64,000 bases of DNA, taken from positions 1,116,001 to 1,180,000 of the forward strand of contig CP069394.1 of NCBI GenBank assembly GCA_016887485.1, in the 5' to 3' direction. Below are positions 16,953 through 24,561 of this stretch, in pieces. The notes below the pieces were generated by a model that ran no database searches, had not been told where the DNA came from, and was given only the letters and a program-made list of their open reading frames with translations. How positions within the stretch are numbered: position 1 is the stretch's first letter; the number at the start of each line of letters is the position of its first letter. The position numbers were made by a program, and so were the translations under genes. This DNA is from Chloroflexota bacterium (GTDB lineage: Bacteria; Chloroflexota; Anaerolineae; Anaerolineales; Anaerolineaceae).

Positions 16953-18719
16953 TTAGTTTTGGGGTTTCAGTAGTACCAAACGGTTGCTGGTGCTGTAAAA
17001 GGCATCATACAGGCTCGTCACTACTTCGAACAACTGTGGGTTATTTTCAATGACCTGCCATTCGGCATTTGTTATGAGGATGTAATCATAGACTTCTTCA
17101 ATGATATCCGTGGAGACGTCATGGGGTGCATATACAAAGGAGAAGTTCTCCCAGGTTGCGCTTGCGTCAAAGTAAACGTTGAAGAGCGCAATCAGTTCAT
17201 TAATATCCTTGCCAATACGAATTGATCCGGTTTCAAAGACAGAATTGATCGCGTACAAGCGCATATCGGAGGAAAAGTTTATTTCGTCCTCAAATTCTGA
17301 TAGAGGTGAAACCGCCTGGGAAAATTTCCGTTCATTCATGCGTGTGATAAACATGGAACGCAGATTGGTTTTTATTGGAGTGAGCAGAAGAGAAAGAACA
17401 ATTACCAGGTTGATAATATTGCGGGTCATTTTATCCGGCAAGAGAAAGAGCGATGCGAACAACAGGGTCAGTAAGATTGGGTAATAATAAAGGGTCACAA
17501 CGGATTGCAAATTCCAATCTAGGATGGGCGCTGCAAAACGCAATAAAAATCTGACTCCGACCAAGGCTGCCACGCCGAGAGAGCCATAAAGTAGAATTGT
17601 TTTCCGATTTTTTCCAGATTCTGACCACCTCAGGTTGATAAATTGTGCCCCTAAAACGCTTAGGACTGGGAGGATGGGCAGACCAAAGCGTGGAGCATAG
17701 CCAAAATGGATATTGATTGTCAGAATTAAAAAGGCGATAAAGGCCAAGGGTACACTCCATACCATCTTTCGAGTTATGGGTGATTTCCGGTTGATCATCA
17801 CACCGCTGATAATGAATAATACAAAGGGGATTAATGTATGTTCAAACCAGTAACCTTGGTACCAATCATAATTATAAGCATCCCAGACTGAATCGGCAGC
17901 GTGGGCGACATAGGTGCCAAAAAAATCCCGCCAGTCGGTCGGTCTCAATCCGAATAACGGATCGTTTAAGACGATACCATTGAGAATCACAAATAAGATT
18001 ACCGCTGCAAAAACACCGGTTAATACCCAAATTATATTTTTAAGTAGAAATTTTAAGTTGAATTCTTCATTTTCTGTCCAGCCAAACCCAATCAAAAGAA
18101 CAACAGACGGTAAGGTGGTTTCTTTGGTTTTAAAGGAGAGGAATAACAGCAAGCCGAATAAGGCTATCATCCACGGACTTCGATGGTTTTTGTTGACAGA
18201 AATGATGTAAACGGCGATCATGGCTGAGATCATGGTCATGGCGGTGATATCAACGACGATCACACCAGAAAAATCAGCAACCACTGGTATGGCAAAGAAC
18301 AACCCCACTGCCAGAAAGCCATTGATAAAACTGCTGTTCTTGAGAACTTTCCTGGCAGAAATATAAATCAAGAAAATGTTCATACCAATTAAGAAACCCC
18401 AAAAATAATGATAGCCTTCCAGGGGATGTGGGGCAATTTCGAGGAACAGCTTCTGCAGAAAGACATGAAAATACCGATTAAGGATCCAGGTCGTCCTGAT
18501 GTTATTGAGCCCAACGTTCATATAGAGAGTGATGTCTGAAGAATTAGGGCCGCCGCGAGCAAACATAGCGAAGAGCCAGGCAATCACAATCGAAGCAAAA
18601 ACCGCGAGTATGACTTCCAAGGTCCAGCTGATATGGAATTTTTTCAAAAAATTTGAGATTAACTCATTGGTTTTTGCTTTTGGGATTTCCATGTTTTCGG
18701 GTGATTGTTGATCTGACAC
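16953..18719 (-). CDS. Polytopic membrane protein, probable GT-C type glycosyltransferase
   Basis: 588 residues from a GTG with an AAGGAAT ribosome site. About ten to twelve hydrophobic helices start near residue 34; a periplasmic loop after the first contains DITLYMNVGLNNIRTTW, the position where GT-C enzymes (ArnT/PMT/GT39-like) carry a catalytic acidic residue. A soluble tail of about 120 residues lies at the C-terminus. The GT2 gene follows upstream with a 14-nt gap, an arrangement typical of lipid-linked sugar transfer: the GT2 makes polyprenyl-phosphate sugar and the GT-C uses it outside. AT-richer than neighbouring core genes and inside the comM-bounded block. Acceptor unknown. Confidence 0.65.
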   Translation of the reverse strand: MSDQQSPENMEIPKAKTNELISNFLKKFHISWTLEVILAVFASIVIAWLFAMFARGGPNSSDITLYMNVGLNNIRTTWILNRYFHVFLQKLFLEIAPHPLEGYHYFWGFLIGMNIFLIYISARKVLKNSSFINGFLAVGLFFAIPVVADFSGVIVVDITAMTMISAMIAVYIISVNKNHRSPWMIALFGLLLFLSFKTKETTLPSVVLLIGFGWTENEEFNLKFLLKNIIWVLTGVFAAVILFVILNGIVLNDPLFGLRPTDWRDFFGTYVAHAADSVWDAYNYDWYQGYWFEHTLIPFVLFIISGVMINRKSPITRKMVWSVPLAFIAFLILTINIHFGYAPRFGLPILPVLSVLGAQFINLRWSESGKNRKTILLYGSLGVAALVGVRFLLRFAAPILDWNLQSVVTLYYYPILLTLLFASLFLLPDKMTRNIINLVIVLSLLLTPIKTNLRSMFITRMNERKFSQAVSPLSEFEDEINFSSDMRLYAINSVFETGSIRIGKDINELIALFNVYFDASATWENFSFVYAPHDVSTDIIEEVYDYILITNAEWQVIENNPQLFEVVTSLYDAFYSTSNRLVLLKPQN

Positions 18720-18733
18720 TAGGATTCCTTTTG

Positions 18734-19624
18734 TTATGATTTTGAATTGATTAACTGCAATCGCATTGCAGATAATTGGTTTGCGATCAAGCCAATCACA
18801 AAAAACAATAAGCCAGTGAAAATAGCTAATGTCGAACCTACGCTTAATCCTCTACCCATAATAATAATGGGGAGCCCCCAACTAATACCCAAAAGAATAA
18901 AGATAAAAGATAGAGGCAAGAAAAACCTTAAAGGTTTGAACATCATAGCAATATTGAGGATATTAACAACGGTGTCAAAAGCGGTATGGACGCTAATAGT
19001 GCTTTTTCCCGCAATTCTTTTATTGATTGAAATCGGATGCTCCAAAACAAGATGACGTTGATTAATGAAAATGAGGGTTATGATATCGCTAAAAGCCATA
19101 GAATCTGGGCATAACTCGATATACTTCTGCACAAGATCTGTTCTATATAGTTTGAAACCGGAATTTAAGTCCTTGATAGGAAGGGGCATAAGAAAACGAG
19201 CAAAACAATGGATGAGCCATTTTCCAATTGATCGAAAAGAGCTGGATAAAAATTCAGGAGGGCGAGAACCCACAACTAGATCAGCCTGTTTATTTATTGC
19301 TAGTTGTAACAGGGGTACGACATCTTCCGGATTGTGTTGCCCATCAGCGTCCATTGTAACTATGTACTCGGTTGTAGCTTTTGATATACCCGTTTTCAAC
19401 GCACCCCCATAACCATGATTAATACCATGATGGAAAATAACTACATCAGGGTTCGGTTCATATTCTTCAAGTATCGATTTTGTTCCATCTGTTGATCCAT
19501 CGTTGATCAATACTAAAGTCCACTTCATATCCCGGCAATATGCAATTAGGGGAGGCAAAAACTGCCGTAAAGCCTCTTCCTCGTTATAGATTGGAACGAC
19601 AACTGAAAGTAAATTGTTTTTCAT
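18734..19624 (-). CDS. GT2 glycosyltransferase, polyprenyl-phosphate sugar synthase type
   Basis: 296 residues from the ATG at 19624 (GGAGAAGG site); an upstream in-frame start adds seven residues without support. GT-A fold with VVVPIYNEEE, the nucleotide-binding INDGSTDGT, the metal-binding DADGQHNPED (DxD-like) and a donor/acceptor helix near FLMPLPIKDLNSGFKLYR. Two membrane helices end the protein (about 235-285). This matches dolichol/polyprenyl-phosphate mannose or glucose synthases, which load a sugar from a nucleotide donor onto a lipid carrier at the cytoplasmic face. Paired with the GT-C type gene. Confidence 0.85.
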   Translation of the reverse strand: MKNNLLSVVVPIYNEEEALRQFLPPLIAYCRDMKWTLVLINDGSTDGTKSILEEYEPNPDVVIFHHGINHGYGGALKTGISKATTEYIVTMDADGQHNPEDVVPLLQLAINKQADLVVGSRPPEFLSSSFRSIGKWLIHCFARFLMPLPIKDLNSGFKLYRTDLVQKYIELCPDSMAFSDIITLIFINQRHLVLEHPISINKRIAGKSTISVHTAFDTVVNILNIAMMFKPLRFFLPLSFIFILLGISWGLPIIIMGRGLSVGSTLAIFTGLLFFVIGLIANQLSAMRLQLINSKS

Positions 19625-19891
19625 ATACCTTCTCCAAATTCCCACATGAGATTATAACATCAAATACGTTTCTAATATTAAACAAAAAAATGCTTCTGTA
19701 AAACCGAATAGAAGATAGATAAAAAGCGCAGATTACAATATTTGATCACAGGAAGAGCAGATTACCTCCGATTTAACACCAATGCTTGGAGTAGAACTTA
19801 AGAAATCAAATTTACGACTCCATTTAGTGTAGTATGGGCATTCGTTGGATAATTTCCTGTAGAGATTTACTAAAAGGTTAAGGTCTTCCTC

Positions 19892-20390
19892 CTAACCACA
19901 CGCCGTTTGCTGAACCAAAAGGTCAAACATTGGCACTTTATCACGCACAATTACCTGCAAGGTAGTAAAATCTTCTTCCATAAGGTTGATTCCCCAAATA
20001 GGGCCCTGCCCCTGTCTGTCGGTTTCTGTTTGGCGCTGCCGGTAATCAAGCAATACATTAGCACCCTGCTCAGGGGCGAGAGACCTCACATCGACTAACA
20101 GTTTCAGTTTACCGATCTGTACGTCTATTTGAGGATGCGAGAGCAAATTTCGGGGGCACTCTGACTTATATCCCCACGAGGAAGCAAAGTAAGTATCGGA
20201 GTCTGCGTCATTGCTCACTACTCTCACCACCGATTGGTGTGCAGTGCCGGATTTACGACCTATAAGATTTTGAAAGATTATGTGTTCATCCAATACCCCC
20301 CAGACCCAGACGACATGTGATGATTAGTAGCTTTGCGATACAACCGAGTAGCTCACTTGGTGGTCTTTTAATCAAGAGTGATCCAGTCAT
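19892..20390 (-). pseudogene. F420/deazaflavin-dependent nitroreductase (Ddn family), frameshifted at a G6 run
   Basis: The true start is the ATG at 20390 with a perfect AGGAGG ribosome site. It encodes MTGSLLIKRPPSELLGC ... RLGLGG and then meets a stop at 20286. The rest of the family domain (LIGRKSGTAHQSVV, YFASSWGYKSE, NLLSHPQIDVQIG, LAPEQGANVLLDY) is in a second frame that runs to 19892. The frames join at six consecutive G on the minus strand (20296-20301); five G would restore one protein of about 165 residues. GRKSG is the family signature. This is either a real mutation, a phase-variable tract, or an assembly error. Confidence 0.75.
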
Positions 20391-20391
20391 T

Positions 20392-20565
20392 CTACACCTC
20401 CTGCGTAAATCTCATTTCGTCGATAGTATTTTTTAAGGTTCTCAGTTCTTGCCGATCTTTGTTTTTCCTGAAACGAAATGGAGTGGTGCAAAACCGAACA
20501 AGGGGCTTGATCTTGATTTCGCTGGTGTCCTCATTGGGAAGCCTCCTGTAAGGACCAGCGACTGA
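20392..20565 (-). pseudogene. Truncated ORF of unknown family ending one base before the nitroreductase start
   Basis: 57 codons without a usable start, reading SVAGPYRRLPNED ... PLVRFCTTPFRFRKNKD ... MRFTQEV and stopping at 20392. Its coding-like composition and tight spacing to the next ribosome site suggest the 3' remainder of a gene that was cut where comM now ends (20581). I do not recognise the family. Confidence 0.35.
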
Positions 20566-20580
20566 TCATCTTCTGTCTAA

Positions 20581-22110
20581 TCACATCAATTCTAACTTTG
20601 GCCGGTACTGCAGCGCCTCAGCCAAATGCACCTGGCTGATCGTCTCCGCTCCTGCCAGGTCGGCAATCGTCCGGGCTAGCTTCAACACCCGGTGATAGGC
20701 TCGCGCGGTCAGCTGCAGCTGGCGCATCGCCGTTTTCATCAACGTTTGGCATTCTTCATCCAGGGCGCAATACTGTCTGATCTGCGCTGGGCGCATGTCC
20801 GCGTTACTGGCGATATCCGTCCCCTCAAAACGGGTTCGCTGCCTTTCTCGGGCTGCTTCCACCCTGGCACGAACTTCTGCTGAACTTTCGCCAGGCTTGA
20901 GTTCCCGCAGCTTTTGATATTCCACTCTTGGCACCTGAATATGGATATCGATCCGGTCCATTAAAGGGCCTGAGATCCGCTTCTGATAGCGGGTCACGGC
21001 GGTGGAGGAACAGGTACAGGGACGAGTCGGATCGCCATAATAACCACAGGGGCAGGGATTCATCGCTGCGGCCAGTTGGAAATTAGCTGGAAAGGTCAGC
21101 GACCCTTGCGCACGGCTGATCGTCACGACCTTGTCCTCCAGCGGCTGCCGTAACACCTCCAGCACCTTCGAACTGAACTCGGGCAGCTCATCCAGAAACA
21201 GCACCCCGCGGTGTGCCAGGCTGATCTCGCCGGGATGCGGCCAATTGCCCCCGCCCACCAGTCCGGCATGGCTGATGGTGTGATGCGGCGCCCGGAAAGG
21301 CCGGGCCCGCACCAGGGGTACATCCGATGGCAGCAGATCCGCCACACTGTAGATTCGGGTCACGTCCAGCGCTTCGTCAATCGTCATCGCCGGCAGAATG
21401 GAAGGCAGGGCCCGGGCCATCAGGGTTTTTCCTGCGCCAGGTGGACCAATCATCAGCAGGTTATGGCCCCCAGCGGCGGCAACTTCCAGAGCGCGCTTGA
21501 CGTGCTCCTGCCCCTTGATCTCACTGAAATCCGTTTCGACGAGGATATTCTCGGGGTGATGGTCAGGTGGTTCAGCCGGTGTCAGCAGCGCCATGCCGCT
21601 CAGATGGTCATAGAGGGCATTTAAGGTTGGTGCAGGGATGACCGTGATATCCGGGATGAGGGCAGCCTCAGCAGCATCCACTTCCGGCACGATCACCGTC
21701 TTATACCCTTCCTGACGGGCCAGTGCGGCCATTGGCAGAACACCCTTCACATGCCGCACGCCGCCATCCAAGGACAGCTCACCAATGATCAGGGCATCTT
21801 CCACAGACTCGGGGTCCAGCTGGTTAGTAGCAATCAGCACCCCCACGGCAATCGGCAAGTCATAAGCAGGGCCTTCCTTGCGCACTGAGGCTGGTGCGAG
21901 ATTTACAGTTAATTTCTTACGGGGATAGTAAAAGCCAGCATTCTTCACCGCCGATTGGACCCGTTCGCGGCTTTCCTGTACGGCCGCATCGGGTAAACCA
22001 ACAATGACCATCTTCGGCAGCCCGCCCCCGGTATCCACTTCCACTTCAACGATGACGCCATCCAGGCCGATGACCGCACAAGAATTTACTCTGGCCAACA
22101 TAGATTTCAC
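20581..22110 (-). CDS. comM: ComM/YifB-family Mg-chelatase-like AAA+ ATPase
   Basis: 509 residues, normal length. N-terminal Lon-substrate-like domain (about 1-180), Mg-chelatase ATPase domain with Walker A GPPGAGKT, Walker B VLFLDELPEF, a Cys cluster NPCPCGYYGDPTRPCTCS, and a C-terminal lid (about 410-509). In naturally transformable bacteria ComM is a hexameric helicase that extends heteroduplex DNA during integration of incoming DNA. Its last 42 codons are duplicated about 4.06 kb away, so the gene borders a recombinant block. Confidence 0.93.
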   Translation of the reverse strand: MKSMLARVNSCAVIGLDGVIVEVEVDTGGGLPKMVIVGLPDAAVQESRERVQSAVKNAGFYYPRKKLTVNLAPASVRKEGPAYDLPIAVGVLIATNQLDPESVEDALIIGELSLDGGVRHVKGVLPMAALARQEGYKTVIVPEVDAAEAALIPDITVIPAPTLNALYDHLSGMALLTPAEPPDHHPENILVETDFSEIKGQEHVKRALEVAAAGGHNLLMIGPPGAGKTLMARALPSILPAMTIDEALDVTRIYSVADLLPSDVPLVRARPFRAPHHTISHAGLVGGGNWPHPGEISLAHRGVLFLDELPEFSSKVLEVLRQPLEDKVVTISRAQGSLTFPANFQLAAAMNPCPCGYYGDPTRPCTCSSTAVTRYQKRISGPLMDRIDIHIQVPRVEYQKLRELKPGESSAEVRARVEAARERQRTRFEGTDIASNADMRPAQIRQYCALDEECQTLMKTAMRQLQLTARAYHRVLKLARTIADLAGAETISQVHLAEALQYRPKLELM

Positions 22111-22348
22111 CCCTTTTCAGTGAAAGAGCAATCGTGTTAGTAAAGAAATTCTAGCATAGAAAACCCGAAAATCAGGTAGAACTTACTTTATTATTCCCTT
22201 CAAACAAGGTAAATCTACTTATAAATAATGCCTACGCGAAATAAATGAAGTCCAATTTAGTATTAAATCTTAACTTCTTCACAATAGAAATAATACAACC
22301 TATTACTGCTAACCCTATTCGATGAATTTACTAGTAATTGAGGAACAT

Positions 22349-22861
22349 ATGAATAAGAAACAGAAAACCAACTGGTGGATTGATTTACTCCTGTTCATCA
22401 GTTTTCTAACCACCTTTTTCCTACAGTTCACCGGGCTGATCGTCCATCAATGGATCGGGATTGTCAGCATCGCCATTACAGCCTTCCACCCCTTGCTTCA
22501 TAAGGACTGGGTGAAAACAATCTTCAATCGGTTCTTCCAAAAACGCTTTGGGAAAGCCCGTCAAAATTTTGTCATCGACCTGACGATCCTAGTCGGTTTT
22601 GCCGTGATCGGGTTGACAGGTGTGGTGATGTCCACTTGGCTGAACCTGCCCTTGCCTGCTTATGATATTTGGCAGCAAGTGCATATCACAGGCTCCGTGG
22701 CCACTTTGGTGCTGATCATAATCAAGATTGGTCTGCACATGCACTGGATTGAGCAAACCACCCGAAAGATACTGGCGGGCGTTTTTACTTTTCCAGCGAA
22801 GAAGCTGGCTCCACAGCCCATCGAGGCTGACGGAATCGTTGAACAACGACGATATACCTGA
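22349..22861 (+). CDS. DUF4405 membrane protein
   Basis: 170 residues from the ATG at 22349 with a GAGGAA ribosome site; an earlier ATG at 22322 adds nine residues without support. Four membrane helices: about 9-31, 35-50, 78-100 and 112-132, with His residues in helices 2 and 4 (HQWIGIVSIAITAFHPLLH; QVHITGSVATL ... GLHMHW) that could bind haem as in cytochrome b561-like folds. The ending (PIEADGIVEQRRYT) is reached by a frame that abandons a second, coding-like frame, so the C-terminus is probably not the ancestral one (see 22839-23138). Confidence 0.8.
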   Translation: MNKKQKTNWWIDLLLFISFLTTFFLQFTGLIVHQWIGIVSIAITAFHPLLHKDWVKTIFNRFFQKRFGKARQNFVIDLTILVGFAVIGLTGVVMSTWLNLPLPAYDIWQQVHITGSVATLVLIIIKIGLHMHWIEQTTRKILAGVFTFPAKKLAPQPIEADGIVEQRRYT

Positions 22862-23138
22862 CCTGGCAACTGAATCCACTCAGGCAGCCACAAGCACCGA
22901 AACCGCTACCCCGCAAGCAACCGCTACCACTGAAGCGACCGCCGAATCGACTGCAACCGTAGAATCGGTGGCTCAAACCCCCACGGTTACGGCCACACCC
23001 ATTCTACCCACCGCCACAGCCGTGACGGAAAGCAACTGCACGGTACAGTGTGCCCGCGGATGCTCCTACCCCAGTCACTGCCGGCGCTATACCGATGCCA
23101 ATGGCAACGGGCTCTGCGATTTGGGAGAATGTCTCTAA
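22839..23138 (+). pseudogene. Out-of-frame Thr/Ala/Glu linker and Cys-rich C-terminal module of the DUF4405 gene
   Basis: About 99 codons in the +1 frame relative to the DUF4405 gene, overlapping its end. They read as a Thr/Ala/Glu/Pro linker (ATESTQAATSTETATPQATA) and then a compact module with six Cys: CTVQCARGCSYP, HCRRYTDANGNGLCDLGEC. The D-x-N-G-N-G-x-C-D part resembles calcium or metal loops that end many Chloroflexota redox-linked membrane proteins. The only start is a TTG at 22839 without a ribosome site, so a frameshifted extension of the membrane protein is more likely than a separate gene. Confidence 0.55.
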
Positions 23139-23179
23139 GACAAAGTTGCTCTATGAATCCAGTGTTTAGTACCATAATA

Positions 23180-23233
23180 AATCAATCCTGCCTTAGCCGA
23201 AATTCAAAGAGCAGGATTGATTTTGTTTTCTTT
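23180..23233 (+). terminator. Intrinsic terminator after the DUF4405 locus
   Basis: A perfect 12-bp stem (AATCAATCCTGC / GCAGGATTGATT, 23180-23191 and 23211-23222), a 19-nt loop and a TTGTTTTCTTT tract. Its left flank AATAA may also help stop the convergent lipoprotein transcript. Confidence 0.8.
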
Positions 23234-23245
23234 GCGTCCTCAAAA

Positions 23246-24103
23246 CTATGGCACGATCGGATCATATCCAAGCTCACGCAACAATTGGGCAATGACCGTC
23301 GCACCTAATTCATTCGGATGGATATTATCTTCTTGTGTAAAGCCCTTCTCAACAGGATCTTCATTGTGGTCAATCCCATTCCAGGCATCAAACGCATTTG
23401 CAATAGGTACTCCCATTTCATCAGCAGCCTGATGAACTGCCTCATTATAGGTCTCCCAACAAACAGTACATGTATTACGAATTTCCGAATCACAAGAACG
23501 GACTAACCCCGGATTTATGGCATCTATTGCTCTGATAATCGTTGGCTTCCCCTCACGGATAGTGAATATAATTTCGTAAATCTCCTTAAGATCGGCAATA
23601 TATTGTGAAAAGGTATCCATATCACAATTATTTACATAACACTTCCCTCCCCCAGGCTGCCCACATAACCAATCACCCGGGTTTTCCGGATTCACTGAGG
23701 ATTCGGGGTTACCATAAATGACAATGACTTCAGCCTCTGCGATTGTGTCACGCAGCTTATCCAGCGAAGCGTTATGGGTATCCTGAGTTTTCAAGCCTTG
23801 AAGGATTTTGCCGGCTGATAGGTTCGAAACCCAACTATCAATCACATTTACTTCCACGCCATTGTCCTCTGCAATAAATTGGCCATAGATTTCTGCAACA
23901 CCCCACCCACTCGAATCAGATATCCAGAGCAGATCCCATGTTTCTTCTTGGATATTGACTGACTCCTCGTTTGCTTGAACTTCTTCCGTATTTATTTCTC
24001 CGCTATCTGGAGAGTATACATTGCCTTTATTGCACCCAGAACCTGACAATAATAGAAATACTAGCAGCCCCCTGATTATGGCTGTGCTCGCGGAGCTATT
24101 CAT
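23246..24103 (-). CDS. SGNH/GDSL-hydrolase-like lipoprotein
   Basis: 285 residues from the ATG at 24103 (GGAGGAAAG site). Lipoprotein signal ending in SGSGC. The mature part opens WDLLWISDSSGWGVAEIYG, matching SGNH block I (D-S-x-x-x-G with Ser nucleophile), has VIVIYGNPESS at the Gly/Asn block position, and ends with EDNIHPNELGATVIAQLL, the block V D-x-x-H dyad. Four to six Cys between about 150 and 215 (WLCGQPGGGKCYVNNCD, CDSEIRNTCTVC) suggest disulfides. Predicted surface esterase/lipase-type enzyme; substrate unknown. Confidence 0.75.
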   Translation of the reverse strand: MNSSASTAIIRGLLVFLLLSGSGCNKGNVYSPDSGEINTEEVQANEESVNIQEETWDLLWISDSSGWGVAEIYGQFIAEDNGVEVNVIDSWVSNLSAGKILQGLKTQDTHNASLDKLRDTIAEAEVIVIYGNPESSVNPENPGDWLCGQPGGGKCYVNNCDMDTFSQYIADLKEIYEIIFTIREGKPTIIRAIDAINPGLVRSCDSEIRNTCTVCWETYNEAVHQAADEMGVPIANAFDAWNGIDHNEDPVEKGFTQEDNIHPNELGATVIAQLLRELGYDPIVP

Positions 24104-24350
24104 ATCTTTCCTCCATATCAATTATTGCACTGTAGGAAATGTTCTGTTGTTTAATTCCGATTAATTATTTCCTGGGATTTTTGTGATCCATCATGCGGGG
24201 TATATTGGGTTTCGGCAATGTTAACGCCAGTAATTAGCAATCAATAGAATATATTCTTATAATATTTTATATCAAATAAACAAATTTGTCACATTTTATT
24301 CATTAATCAAAGCTACCCTGTCAAATGATGATTGGGCTGATCCTTAAAAC

Positions 24351-24530
24351 ATGAAGATTTTTGATATCAGGTCAGATATTATTAAAAAGTGCTATAGCCT
24401 TTGTAATGCATCTGGTCTACAAACTATTTTACAAAATAAAACCATTGAAGAAAGATGGAAACCATTTAGTCCGGAAAGCATCACCAATACCCACGATGTT
24501 CGGGCCCACCATAAAATAGCCCGGGGGTAA
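24351..24530 (+). CDS. Possible small ORF, 59 residues, unknown
   Basis: An ATG at 24351 opens 59 codons (MKIFDIRSDIIKKCYSL ... RWKPFSPESITNTHDVR) inside the 458-bp gap between the SGNH lipoprotein and the hydroxylase gene. No ribosome site is present and I recognise no family. It may be a gene remnant or chance. The remainder of 24104-24561 is AT-rich with no other feature. Confidence 0.2.
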   Translation: MKIFDIRSDIIKKCYSLCNASGLQTILQNKTIEERWKPFSPESITNTHDVRAHHKIARG

Positions 24531-24561
24531 TGACAAAATTAGGCTGAGTTAGTAAATCTGC

